Source of the DNA: Hoeflea sp. 108
Lineage (GTDB): Bacteria > Pseudomonadota > Alphaproteobacteria > Rhizobiales > Rhizobiaceae
Length of the DNA: 64,000 nt
Assembly (NCBI RefSeq): GCF_000372965.1
Contig: NZ_KB890024.1
Span: 124,001 to 188,000, forward strand
Reading direction: 5' to 3'
The notes under the pieces were generated by a model. The model searched no databases and was not told the DNA's origin. It saw only the letters and a program-made list of their open reading frames with translations. Shown here piece by piece: positions 53,482 through 61,564 of this stretch (position 1 is its first letter; every line of letters starts with the position of its first letter). The translations under genes were made by a program, and so were the position numbers.

Positions 53482-54128
53482 GAGCGGAAAAGCCTTGAAT
53501 TCTGGGTTTCGTGGCGCATGGCCATGATGTCGGAGGCAATTGCCGCGGTGCCGAGATCCTGGAGGCTCGACGTGGCAGCGCGGGCGGCAACGGCAAGTGC
53601 TGTCGCTTCGAAGCCGGCGATGATGCCGGTGGCGGCCGTCTGGCCGATGACGCCGAGGCGGATCGCTGCCTGCACGAGATTGGTGGAGAAAGCCTGCAGC
53701 CATGCGGCCAGCGCGTCTTCCAGCGCGATGCCATGCGCGCCGGCAACGGCGCCGACGGCGACGCAATAGGGGCACTCGGCCGGAAGCTGTGCGTTGACAG
53801 GATGCGGCCAGGCGGCGGCAGCGGCGAGGAAGGCCTGCCCTTGCAGCATCGATTCCATATGGCGTTCGCGCGAGCCGGCCAATGCCTCGGCGAGTTCGGC
53901 AACTTCATGCAGGTTGCCGTCGTCGCTGGACCGGTGCCAGCTTTCCGCAAACAGCACCGCATCGTTCCAGCCCGAGCCGAATTCGGCGAGTGCCTGAAGC
54001 CATGCGGCGAGGTCGTCGCGCGTGCCGGCGAGCCCATCATGCACGGCGCGTTCGAGGCCGTGGCTGTAGGAGAAGCCGCCGACGGGGAAGGCGGGCGACA
54101 GCCACGCCATCAGGCGCAGAAGTGCCAT
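53478..54128 (-). CDS. ureF: Urease accessory protein UreF
   Basis: 216-residue all-helical protein that links UreD-bound apo-urease to UreG and controls GTP-driven nickel insertion. The opening LLRLMAWLSPAFPVGGFSYSHGLE is diagnostic. The C-terminal SRLFRS tail follows MRHETQN. I start at ATG 54128; ATG 54146 would overlap ureE by 8 bp and has no ribosome site. Lies between ureE and the DUF3995-like gene. Confidence 0.95.
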   Translation of the reverse strand: MALLRLMAWLSPAFPVGGFSYSHGLERAVHDGLAGTRDDLAAWLQALAEFGSGWNDAVLFAESWHRSSDDGNLHEVAELAEALAGSRERHMESMLQGQAFLAAAAAWPHPVNAQLPAECPYCVAVGAVAGAHGIALEDALAAWLQAFSTNLVQAAIRLGVIGQTAATGIIAGFEATALAVAARAATSSLQDLGTAAIASDIMAMRHETQNSRLFRS

Positions 54129-54138
54129 GTTGCCGCGC

Positions 54139-54693
54139 TCAATCATGGTGGTGATGGTGGTGGCCGTCACGGTCGTGGTGGTGATCGTGCTTGTGGTCAT
54201 GATCATGGCGATGGGCGTGGTGACCACCATCATCGTGCGAATGGCCGTGATCGTGGCCGTGGCCCGAATAAGCGCCGCGCACCGGCTCGAAAGGCGCCAG
54301 GATGTCAGTAATGCTGGCGCCGAGCCCTTCCAGCATCGCCTTGATGACATGGTCGCGCAGGATGAGAATGCGATCGACTGAAATGGCTGCTGCCAGATGG
54401 CGGTTGCCGATGTGCCAGGCGAGCTGCGTCAGGTGGACGGCGTCGCGAGCGCGGATGTCGTATAGCTCCTCCTCGGCTGCGACGATGGCTGTCGTACGGC
54501 CGTCTTCAAGAGACAGCAGGTCGCCGGTTTCGAGTACCACCGGCTCCGGCAGGTCGACCAGCACGCGCTCGCCCTGGGACAGGGCGATGGCGCGGCGCCT
54601 GATGTGGCGCTCATCATGGGCGAGCACGGCGACGTCGAAGGGCTGCGCACCGGTGGCGGCGTCGGCACGGATGATCTTGATAGCGCGCAGCAT
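54139..54693 (-). CDS. ureE: Urease nickel metallochaperone UreE
   Basis: 184-residue nickel donor. The peptide-binding N-terminal domain (residues 1-70) is followed by the metal-binding fold with AWHIGNRHLAA, then a tail from about residue 143 with some 21 histidines and many aspartates, ending in six consecutive histidines and Asp. Such tails store nickel. The sequence coding the tail is a CAC/CAT repeat tract, a place where length may vary between strains. Followed by ureF. Confidence 0.96.
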   Translation of the reverse strand: MLRAIKIIRADAATGAQPFDVAVLAHDERHIRRRAIALSQGERVLVDLPEPVVLETGDLLSLEDGRTTAIVAAEEELYDIRARDAVHLTQLAWHIGNRHLAAAISVDRILILRDHVIKAMLEGLGASITDILAPFEPVRGAYSGHGHDHGHSHDDGGHHAHRHDHDHKHDHHHDRDGHHHHHHD

Positions 54694-54735
54694 GGTCGTC
54701 TGTTTCCCTGGGCGAGACGTTGGATCTGTAGGCGT

Positions 54736-55323
54736 TCAGACAATGGTGTCGAACAGCCGCCAGATCCACGATATCTGATACAGCAAAGTAGCTGTCACGA
54801 ATGCCAGATGATATCGCCTGCTCGCGGTGGCGATGGCGATGAGGCAAAGTGCCACCAGGATCGGTGTGCGGATCAGATACTCGCCGCCGAAATGGGCGAA
54901 ATGCTCCTCGCCCTTGAGCAGCGTGTCGATGATGTCGAGCACGTAGGTCAGGGCAAGCAGGCCGAAGAACCAGCCCCGGCGCGAATAGAAGAAATCCTCG
55001 TAGCTCTTGTAGTCCTGCAAGCTGTCGGGAAACAGCAGCGCGCACATCAGGAACAGCGTGATCGCATAGCCGACGATGAACAGATAGGCGCCGAAGGTCC
55101 AGTCCTGGACGACGTAGAGGCCGAACTCCCACCACCAGAAATGGACCAGCATAAGCAGCAGCGACGCAACCCAGGCGAGATGCACCGGATAGAGCGGATA
55201 TTGGCGCGGATGCTGGATGATGCGGGCAACCCCCAGAAGCAGCCTCGCCATGCCGAGGCCGATGACCATGCCCATGACGACACGGATATGCGGGAAGACT
55301 TCGGGAGCGGCATCGGGCGTCAT
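54736..55323 (-). CDS. Membrane protein of unknown function
   Basis: 195 residues with about five to six hydrophobic segments: LGMARLLLGVARI, HLAWVASLLLMLVHFWWWEF, YLFIVGYAITLFLMCALLF, GWFFGLLALTYVLDI and ILVALCLIAIATA. The aromatic cluster VHFWWWEFG is distinctive. It begins the ureE-F-G part of the cluster (42 bp before ureE). No family recognised; membrane location is clear. Confidence 0.65.
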   Translation of the reverse strand: MTPDAAPEVFPHIRVVMGMVIGLGMARLLLGVARIIQHPRQYPLYPVHLAWVASLLLMLVHFWWWEFGLYVVQDWTFGAYLFIVGYAITLFLMCALLFPDSLQDYKSYEDFFYSRRGWFFGLLALTYVLDIIDTLLKGEEHFAHFGGEYLIRTPILVALCLIAIATASRRYHLAFVTATLLYQISWIWRLFDTIV

Positions 55324-55460
55324 CGGGCGCCTCTGCTGTCGGATGCAGGCATGGCATCTGTCCGGGAGATATTAGAACCGTCGAGGCAGGTATCCTGCGC
55401 TGAAACGGATTCCGAGCCAATAGACATTGCCGTGAGCGTGCCGTGTAGCCCTTCCATGAA

Positions 55461-55493
55461 AAAACCCCGGCACGCTTTCGCGGCCGGGGTTTT
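55461..55493. terminator. Bidirectional intrinsic terminator
   Basis: AAAACCCCGGC (55461-55471) and GCCGGGGTTTT (55483-55493) form a GC stem with A and T flanks around an 11-nt loop. It lies 24 bp after the peroxiredoxin stop (minus strand) and has a T-run in both directions, so it is a good intrinsic terminator. Confidence 0.85.
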
Positions 55494-55516
55494 GCATCAA
55501 GCGAATGCGTCGATGC

Positions 55517-56062
55517 TCAGGCGGCTTCGGCGACGCCGTCGTTCTTCAGCGCCTCGAGGATGTTCTGCGGCGAGGACACGCCATAGGGATCGCTGTCGCA
55601 GTTGTCGGAGAAGCCTTCTTCCTCGAACCACCTTTCGACCTGGCCGTTGCTGATGACGGCGGCGTAGCGCCACGAGCGCATGCCGAAGCCGAGATTGTCC
55701 TTGGCAACCAGCATGCCCATCTTGCGGGTGAACTCGCCCGAGCCATCCGGGATCAGCTTGACGTTGGCGAGGTTCTGCGACTTACCCCAGGCGTTCATGA
55801 CGAAGGCGTCGTTGACGGAGATGCAGTAGATCTCGTCGATACCCTGAGCCTGGAACTCGCCGAACAGCTTCTCGAAATCAGGCAGCTGGTAGGTCGAGCA
55901 GGTCGGGGTGAAGGCGCCCGGCAGCGAGAACAGGACGACGCGCTTGCCGCCGAAGAAGTCGGCCGAGGTCTTGTCTTCCCAACGGAAGGGGTTCGGGCCG
56001 CCAATGGCCTCGTCGCGCACGCGCGTGCGGAAGGTGACGGAAGGAACGTTCTTCCCGATCAT
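55517..56062 (-). CDS. Peroxiredoxin (Prx5/AhpE-like, thiol peroxidase)
   Basis: 181-residue thiol peroxidase reducing hydroperoxides. The peroxidatic cysteine is in SLPGAFTPTCSTYQLP, followed by YCISVNDAFVMNAWGK. A C-terminal cysteine in SDNCDSDPYG could resolve the disulfide, giving an atypical 2-Cys or glutaredoxin-dependent enzyme. Start chosen at ATG 56062, behind GGAG; ATG 56080 is possible. It sits between ureC/PhzF and ureE, which is unusual but the protein is probably a general cytosolic enzyme. Confidence 0.9.
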   Translation of the reverse strand: MIGKNVPSVTFRTRVRDEAIGGPNPFRWEDKTSADFFGGKRVVLFSLPGAFTPTCSTYQLPDFEKLFGEFQAQGIDEIYCISVNDAFVMNAWGKSQNLANVKLIPDGSGEFTRKMGMLVAKDNLGFGMRSWRYAAVISNGQVERWFEEEGFSDNCDSDPYGVSSPQNILEALKNDGVAEAA

Positions 56063-56222
56063 ATGAAACTCCATTTCCAAGAAAGCAGGACGCTCCGGTC
56101 TTGGGTCCGGGGAATCCTGCCGAATTTTTAGCTAGCGGCGGCACCATAGTGGCTGGCTGTGACCTGTCCAGCATCGACGCCGTGGCATCAGGTCGCGGGC
56201 GGTTGCTGACGGCTGCTGCCGT

Positions 56223-57011
56223 TCAGCCGAGGTGGATCGTAGCGTCCATGTAGATCACCGCCTTGCCGGTGAGGAACACGCGCTCGGCCGTGACTTCGCA
56301 GCCGAGCACACCACCCCGCGACGACAGCTGCCGTGCCGAAAGGTCGGTCTTGCCGAGTTTTTGCGCCCAGTAGGGGGCGAGGGTGGCATGCGTCGAGCCG
56401 GTCACTGGATCCTCGGGGATGCCGGCGCCGGGGGCGAAGTAGCGCGAGACGAAATCGCAGTCGCTGCCGCGGGCGGTGATGCACATGCCGAACGAGCCGA
56501 GCTCGGCGATGCGCGGCAGGTCGGGCTGGTAGGCGAGCAACTCCGCTTCCGAGACGAGCTCGACGAAATAGTTTTCGCGGTTGCGGAACAACTGCACCCA
56601 GCTGTCGTCGCGCAGGCCGTTGACCAGCGCATCGGCAGAGATGGCGAAGTCGGGATCGAAGCGAGGGATGTCCATGCGATAGCCGTCGCCTTGCGGCGTG
56701 ACGAGCAGGTCGCCGACCTCTCGGGTGGAGAAACGCATGGTGCGCTCGACGCCCTTGCGCAGGTGCAGCGCGCAGGCCGAGGCGAGCGTAGCGTGTCCGC
56801 AGAACGGCACCTCGTCGGTGGGCGTGAACCAGCGGATGTCCCAGCCGTCGCGATTGGGTTTCAGAAAGGCCGTCTCGGCGAGGTTGTTCTCCAGCGCGAT
56901 GCCCTGAAGAAGCTGGTCCGGCAGCCATTCCTCGACGAACACCACCGCCGCCGAATTGCCGGAGAAGACCTTGTCGGTGAAGGCGTCCACCTGGATCATT
57001 TCGAACTTCAT
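56223..57011 (-). CDS. PhzF-family epimerase/isomerase
   Basis: 262-residue protein of the diaminopimelate-epimerase fold. The general acid/base glutamate is in NNLAETAFL, and CGHATLASA and EDPVTGSTHATLAPYW are the two half-site motifs. A GGGGAG site precedes the ATG at 57011. Its gene starts 29 bp after the ureC stop on the same strand and may be read from the urease transcript. Substrate unknown, as for most PhzF relatives. Confidence 0.87.
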   Translation of the reverse strand: MKFEMIQVDAFTDKVFSGNSAAVVFVEEWLPDQLLQGIALENNLAETAFLKPNRDGWDIRWFTPTDEVPFCGHATLASACALHLRKGVERTMRFSTREVGDLLVTPQGDGYRMDIPRFDPDFAISADALVNGLRDDSWVQLFRNRENYFVELVSEAELLAYQPDLPRIAELGSFGMCITARGSDCDFVSRYFAPGAGIPEDPVTGSTHATLAPYWAQKLGKTDLSARQLSSRGGVLGCEVTAERVFLTGKAVIYMDATIHLG

Positions 57012-57039
57012 TGTGGTCTCCCCATGCGTGATGCTGGCG

Positions 57040-58752
57040 CTAGAACAGGAAGTAGCGCTGCGCCATCGGCAGCACGGTCGCCGGCTCGCAGGTGAGCAGT
57101 TCGCCGTCGGCGCGGACCTCGTAGGTCTCGGGGTCGACATCGATTTGCGGCATGGCCTCGTTGAGGATCATCGAGCGCTTACCGATGCCGCCGCGGGTGT
57201 TTTCCACGGCCACCATCTCTTTCGCCACGCCGATGCGTTCGCGCAGGCCGCCTTCCAGTCCGGCCTTCGAGACGAAGGTGATCGTGCTGTTGGTCAGTGC
57301 CTTGCCGAAGGAGCCGAACATCGGGCGGTAGTGGCTCGGCTGCGGCGTCGGGATCGAGCCGTTCGGGTCGCCCATGGGGGCAGTGGCGATCCAGCCGCCC
57401 ATCATGACCATGTCGGGCTTCACGCCGAAGAAGGCCGGGTTCCACAGCACCAGGTCGGCGCGTTTGCCGACTTCGATCGAGCCGATCTCGCGCGACATGC
57501 CGTGCGCGATGGCCGGGTTGATGGTGTATTTGGCGATGTAGCGGCGGGCGCGGAAATTGTCGTTGTTGCCCTTTTCCTCAGGCAGGGCGCCGCGCTGGCG
57601 TTTCATCTTGTCTGCCGTCTGCCAGGTCCGGATGATCATTTCGCCGACGCGGCCCATGGCCTGGCTGTCCGACGAGATCACTGAGAAGGCGCCGAGATCG
57701 TGCAGGATGTCCTCCGCCGCGATCGTCTCCTTGCGGATGCGGCTTTCGGCAAAGGCGATGTCCTCGGGGATCGACGGCGACAAATGGTGGCAGACCATCA
57801 GCATGTCCAGATGCTCGGCGATGGTGTTGACCGTGTAGGGCCGTGTCGGGTTGGTCGAGGCGGGGATGACGTTGGGGTACTGGCAAACCTTGATGATGTC
57901 GGGCGCGTGGCCGCCGCCGGCCCCTTCGGTGTGGAAGGAATGGATGGTGCGGCCCTTGAACGCCGCGACCGTGTCCTCGACGAAGCCGCCTTCGTTCAGC
58001 GTGTCCGAGTGGATCGCCACCTGGATGTCGTAGGCATCGGCGACCGACAGGCAGGTGTCGATGGCCGCCGGCGTCGTGCCCCAGTCCTCATGCAGCTTGA
58101 GCCCGCAGGCGCCGGCGAGCACCATTTCCTCCAGCGCGCCGGGCAGCGAGGCATTGCCCTTGCCGAACACGCCGATGTTCATCGGCAGGCCGTCGAAGGA
58201 CTGGATGATGCGGGCGATGTTCCATGGTCCGGGCGTGCACGTGGTGGCGAGCGTGCCATGCGCCGGCCCCGTGCCGCCGCCGACCATGCAGGTGACGCCT
58301 GAATTCAGCGCCTCGTCGACCTGCTGCGGCGAGATGAAGTGGATGTGGGTGTCGATGCCGCCGGCGGTCAGGATCTTGCCTTCGCCGGCAATGATCTCGG
58401 TGCCTGGGCCGATGATGATTGTAACGCCGGGCTGGGTGTCGGGATTGCCGGCCTTGCCGATGGCGGCGATGCGGCCGTCCTTCAGGCCGACATCGGCCTT
58501 GTAGATGCCGGTGTGGTCGAGGATCAGCGCATTGGTGATGACGCAGTCGACGGCGCCCTGGGCGCGGCTCAGCTGACTCTGGCCCATGCCGTCGCGGATG
58601 ACCTTGCCGCCGCCGAACTTCACTTCCTCGCCATAACAGGTGAAGTCGTTCTCGACCTCGATGAACAGTTCGGTGTCGGCGAGCCGGACCTTGTCGCCGA
58701 CGGTGGGGCCGAACATCTTGGCATAGGAGGCGCGGGAGACTTGTGCCGGCAT
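57040..58752 (-). CDS. ureC: Urease alpha subunit
   Basis: 570-residue catalytic subunit hydrolysing urea to ammonia and carbamate. Nickel ligands are visible: HIHFISPQQ, the carbamylated lysine block GLKLHEDWGTTPAAID, AIHSDTLNEGGFVEDT, HSFHTEGAGGGHAPDI, and SSDSQAMGRVGE. The flap segment VCHHLSPSIPEDIAFAESRIR carries the catalytic histidine. Length matches bacterial UreC. Its start abuts the ureB stop (TGATG). Confidence 0.98.
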   Translation of the reverse strand: MPAQVSRASYAKMFGPTVGDKVRLADTELFIEVENDFTCYGEEVKFGGGKVIRDGMGQSQLSRAQGAVDCVITNALILDHTGIYKADVGLKDGRIAAIGKAGNPDTQPGVTIIIGPGTEIIAGEGKILTAGGIDTHIHFISPQQVDEALNSGVTCMVGGGTGPAHGTLATTCTPGPWNIARIIQSFDGLPMNIGVFGKGNASLPGALEEMVLAGACGLKLHEDWGTTPAAIDTCLSVADAYDIQVAIHSDTLNEGGFVEDTVAAFKGRTIHSFHTEGAGGGHAPDIIKVCQYPNVIPASTNPTRPYTVNTIAEHLDMLMVCHHLSPSIPEDIAFAESRIRKETIAAEDILHDLGAFSVISSDSQAMGRVGEMIIRTWQTADKMKRQRGALPEEKGNNDNFRARRYIAKYTINPAIAHGMSREIGSIEVGKRADLVLWNPAFFGVKPDMVMMGGWIATAPMGDPNGSIPTPQPSHYRPMFGSFGKALTNSTITFVSKAGLEGGLRERIGVAKEMVAVENTRGGIGKRSMILNEAMPQIDVDPETYEVRADGELLTCEPATVLPMAQRYFLF

Positions 58753-59057
58753 CAGAGTTTACCCATCACCTTCTTCTGGAAACCGTAGACCTCGCGCTTG
58801 CCGCCATAGGGCACCAGCGTCACGTCGCGCTCCTGGCCCGGCTCGAAGCGCACGGCGGTGCCGGCTGCGATGTCGAGCCGCATGCCGCGCGCCTGCTCGC
58901 GGTCGAATTTCAGGCCGTTGTTGGTCTCGTAGAAATGGAAGTGGCTGCCGACCTGGATCGGCCGGTCGCCTGTGTTGGCGACCTTCAGCGTCACCGTCGG
59001 CTGACCCTTGTTGAGCTCGATCGAGCCTTCGGCGGGGATGATTTCACCTGGAATCAT
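58752..59057 (-). CDS. ureB: Urease beta subunit
   Basis: 101-residue small subunit. It has MIPGEIIPAEGSIELNKG at the start and GSHFHFYETN about residue 38, both invariant in UreB. The ATG at 59057 is right; an in-frame extension overlapping hupE is a shadow. It lies between the HupE/UreJ gene (4-bp gap) and ureC. Confidence 0.97.
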   Translation of the reverse strand: MIPGEIIPAEGSIELNKGQPTVTLKVANTGDRPIQVGSHFHFYETNNGLKFDREQARGMRLDIAAGTAVRFEPGQERDVTLVPYGGKREVYGFQKKVMGKL

Positions 59058-59061
59058 GGTC

Positions 59062-59652
59062 TCAGGCTCCGAGCGCCAGCCACAGGCCGCCGAGCGCGGT
59101 CGCGCCGCCGGCGATGCGGGTAACGAGACGCCCCGTTCCACCGCCGAAGACGCGGCCGATGCCGAGGCCGAGACCGACGCCGGTGGCGTGCAGCAGCACC
59201 GTCGACAGGGCGAAGCCGATGCCGAAGCTGAGCGCGCCGGCCGAGCCGAGTTCGCCGCCATGGGCGTGACCGTGGAAGAAGGCAAAGAAGCCGACCATGA
59301 CCATGCCGGCCCAGACAGGTATCTGGAGCGCGGCCGCCGCGAGCAAGCCGATCACCACGACGGAAGCCAGGATGACAGGCTCGACGAAGGGCAGGAGGGT
59401 GCCGGCGATGGCCGCCGCGAAGCCCAGAGCCATGGTGCCGACGAAGGCAGATGGCACCAGCCACAAAGCGCGGCCGCCGAGCAGGGCAGCCCACAGGCCG
59501 ACCGCCACCATGGCGAGGATGTGGTCCGCCCCGAACAGCGGATGCGACACACCGGCGAGCAGCGAGCCGTGTTCCTCGGGGTTGAGATGCGCGAAGGCGG
59601 GTGCGGCCGAGAGCGACAGCAGCGAAATGGCAGCGGCGAGGCGCTTGAGCAT
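59062..59652 (-). CDS. ureJ: HupE/UreJ family membrane protein (probable nickel uptake)
   Basis: 196-residue membrane protein with an N-terminal signal (LSLSAAPAFAHLNPEEHG) and about six further hydrophobic segments. The HupE signature GVSHPLFGADHILAMVAVGLWAALLG and the FFHGHAHGGEL histidine cluster are present. HupE/UreJ proteins are nickel permeases or aid nickel entry for hydrogenase and urease. It sits between the DUF1272 gene and ureB. Confidence 0.93.
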   Translation of the reverse strand: MLKRLAAAISLLSLSAAPAFAHLNPEEHGSLLAGVSHPLFGADHILAMVAVGLWAALLGGRALWLVPSAFVGTMALGFAAAIAGTLLPFVEPVILASVVVIGLLAAAALQIPVWAGMVMVGFFAFFHGHAHGGELGSAGALSFGIGFALSTVLLHATGVGLGLGIGRVFGGGTGRLVTRIAGGATALGGLWLALGA

Positions 59653-59678
59653 GTGGGGATACCCTAGGTACGAGACAA

Positions 59679-59933
59679 TCAGGCGGCGGACTTTGGCGCG
59701 CAGCCTTCGGCTTTCAGCACGCGTTTGGTCGAGGCCGGATATTTCAGAAGCAGTGCCGCCGGCCGGATCGGCCGGACAGAAAAATTGGCGCCGCAATTTG
59801 GGCAGGTGCCGTCAAGGACGCCTTCCGCGCAGTCCGTGCAGAAGGTGCATTCGAAGGTACAGATCACAGCGTTTGTTGCCTCGGCCGGCAGGTCCCGGTC
59901 GCAGCATTCGCAGTTGGGGCGAAGTTCCAGCAT
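59679..59933 (-). CDS. DUF1272-like cysteine-rich small protein in the urease operon
   Basis: 84 residues. LRPNCECCDRDLPAE, then CTFECTFCTDCAEGVLDGTCPNCG, give nine cysteines arranged as CxC-C and CxxC pairs that should form zinc-binding knuckles. The C terminus is hydrophobic to basic. The ATG is at 59933 with the ureA stop 9 bp upstream. A metal-handling role beside urease is possible; none is proven. Confidence 0.75.
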   Translation of the reverse strand: MLELRPNCECCDRDLPAEATNAVICTFECTFCTDCAEGVLDGTCPNCGANFSVRPIRPAALLLKYPASTKRVLKAEGCAPKSAA

Positions 59934-59941
59934 GGCAAATC

Positions 59942-60244
59942 TCAGCGTACCGGTTCGTGCACGGTCACCAGCTTGGTGCCGTCGGGGAAGGTAGCTTCCA
60001 CCTGCACGTCGTGGATCATTTCGGCGATGCCGTCCATCACCTGGGCGCGGGTAACGACATGAGCGCCTGCCTCCATCAGCTCGGCGACCGAGCGGCCGTC
60101 GCGGGCGCCTTCGACGATGAAGTCGGAGATCAGCGCCACCGTTTCGGGATGGTTCAGCCTGACGCCGCGCTCCAGTCGCTTGCGCGCCACCATCGCGGCC
60201 ATGGCGATCAAGAGCTTGTCCTTTTCCCGAGGCGTCAGGTTCAT
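59942..60244 (-). CDS. ureA: Urease gamma subunit
   Basis: 100-residue subunit. It starts MNLTPREKDKLLIAMAAMVA and has the RGVRLNHPETVALISDFIVEGARDG block and the VTRAQVMDGIAEMIHDVQVEATFPDGTKLVTVHEPVR tail, all typical. Separate from ureB, in contrast to fused UreAB of some bacteria. Follows ureD by 15 bp. Confidence 0.98.
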   Translation of the reverse strand: MNLTPREKDKLLIAMAAMVARKRLERGVRLNHPETVALISDFIVEGARDGRSVAELMEAGAHVVTRAQVMDGIAEMIHDVQVEATFPDGTKLVTVHEPVR

Positions 60245-60259
60245 TCGCGCACCAAAATC

Positions 60260-61114
60260 CTAGAGTGACCACAGTCTGGGCAGGCCTGCCTGTCCGTTGA
60301 GCAGGGCGACCAGTGGCATGAGTCGCTTTCGTAGCGTGTAGCCGTCTTCGGCGTAAAGCCTCGCAAGAAGCTTGCCAGTTTGGCCGACCGTCCAGTAGCT
60401 GGCGCCGCCGTCGTCGCCGATGATTTTCCGCGCCGGCTCGAGCATCTGTTCGCCGCGCTGAGAGACAAGCAGCAGCGTGGCAAAGGCGATGCGCCCGCCC
60501 GCCGAGGCCGGGCGCGCCAATGTCGCTTCGATCTCCGGCCCGACGGCAAGATCCTCGGCATGGACCAGCCTGCCGCCCTGCCTGACGCGCCAGCGGTCGC
60601 GGAACGTGCCGAAACGCGCCCGCTCGCCCATGGCACTGCGGCCGAAGATAGTCGCCTCGACGAGCAGGGCTTCCGCGCGTGATGCCAGTTCCACGTCCAG
60701 CCGGCGTGAAAAGGCGGCGCGGTCGAAGACGATGGTCTCCTGAGGCAGCCAGCCGAGAAAACCGCCTTCGCCGACGCCGAGCCGCACATCGACCTCGGCA
60801 TGGCCGGCAAGTGCGCGATAGACCTTCTCGCAGGCCTGGGTGGTAATGACGGCGCGGGCGTCTGTGCCTGCTGAGACCTCCCAGGCGATGCGGTCGCCGC
60901 CGGTCAGACCGCCGGCCATGTTGATGAGCACGGCCTCAAGCGGATCGGCTCCGGTGTCGGGCAGGCGGATCTTCGCCGCGCCCTCCTGGAACAGGCGCGC
61001 AAGCCTGCTGCGGCCGCCACGCCGCTCGATCTCGATCCTGCCTTTCGCTGCGACGCGCTGCGAGGAAATCGCCGCTGCGTCGATGGCTGCGGAGGGGGAA
61101 ATGCGTGCTGTCAT
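60260..61114 (-). CDS. ureD: Urease accessory protein UreD
   Basis: 284-residue scaffold that binds apo-urease first. The blocks NMAGGLTGGDRIAWEVSAG and RAVITTQACEKVYRA are family-specific, and FLGWLPQETIVFDRAAF follows. First gene of the leftward urease cluster. Upstream (61115-61170) is AT-rich with a TATATA-like -10 on the minus strand; no -35 fits clearly. Confidence 0.95.
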   Translation of the reverse strand: MTARISPSAAIDAAAISSQRVAAKGRIEIERRGGRSRLARLFQEGAAKIRLPDTGADPLEAVLINMAGGLTGGDRIAWEVSAGTDARAVITTQACEKVYRALAGHAEVDVRLGVGEGGFLGWLPQETIVFDRAAFSRRLDVELASRAEALLVEATIFGRSAMGERARFGTFRDRWRVRQGGRLVHAEDLAVGPEIEATLARPASAGGRIAFATLLLVSQRGEQMLEPARKIIGDDGGASYWTVGQTGKLLARLYAEDGYTLRKRLMPLVALLNGQAGLPRLWSL

Positions 61115-61308
61115 GATGCCCCGAGGTTAATCGAGCCGGCGGTTTTGTCGATATATAGCTTGTTGCCTCACCGCGTTTCGGTTTCTATAGAGGAACAACC
61201 TCTTTGGCTCATTTCGGGGCTTTTGGCGCCCGAGAGCCGCATTCGGGCCTGCTGCGGGAATGGGCGGCGAATTGCCTGACACGTGTATAGTTCTGGGGAA
61301 GGGTACTT
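61115..61308. promoter_or_regulatory. Divergent ureD / NodF-like gene region
   Basis: 194-bp gap. It contains AGAGG-AACAA-CCTCT and GCCCGA (61228-61233) / TCGGGC (61243-61248) stems, and a TATATAT stretch near 61151-61157. No nod box is visible on the plus strand. Confidence 0.35.
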
Positions 61309-61563
61309 ATGGCCGACCAACTGGCAACCGACATCATCGAGAAGATCAAGGCCCATGCCGAGACCGGCGGCGAAGAGATTACCCTGGGCACTGAGCTTAC
61401 TGCGCTTGGCATCCATTCTCTCGAGCTGACCGAGATCATCTTCGACCTCGAAGAGGAATACGGCATCGAGATCGAGATGAACACGGTCGACGCCTGGGGC
61501 AGCCTCAAGAATGTCGGCGACATGGTGGAAGCCGTTCGCGGCCTGATCGCCCAAAAAGTCTGA
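61309..61563 (+). CDS. NodF-like acyl carrier protein
   Basis: 84-residue acidic carrier. The EEYGIEIEMNTVDAWGSL segment followed by KNVGDMVEAVRGLI is NodF-like, notably the EMNT and AW-x-L-x-N-x-GD-x-VEAVRGL pattern. Ser37, in LGIHSLEL, should take the phosphopantetheine arm, but the preceding Asp of the usual DSL motif is His36. A GGGGAAGGG site precedes the ATG. Paired with a NodE-like ketosynthase 2 bp downstream. In rhizobia NodFE build special acyl chains of lipochitin signals; here a chromosomal role is unknown. Confidence 0.85.
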   Translation: MADQLATDIIEKIKAHAETGGEEITLGTELTALGIHSLELTEIIFDLEEEYGIEIEMNTVDAWGSLKNVGDMVEAVRGLIAQKV

Positions 61564-61564
61564 C

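Noticed and set aside
54139..54260. The CAC/CAT repeat tract as a separate tandem repeat element.
   Set aside because: It codes the histidine-rich nickel-binding tail of UreE, which explains it fully.
61115..61308. A nod box before the NodF-like gene.
   Set aside because: I looked for the conserved ATC-N9-GAT-type repeats and found none; symbiotic regulation is not supported.
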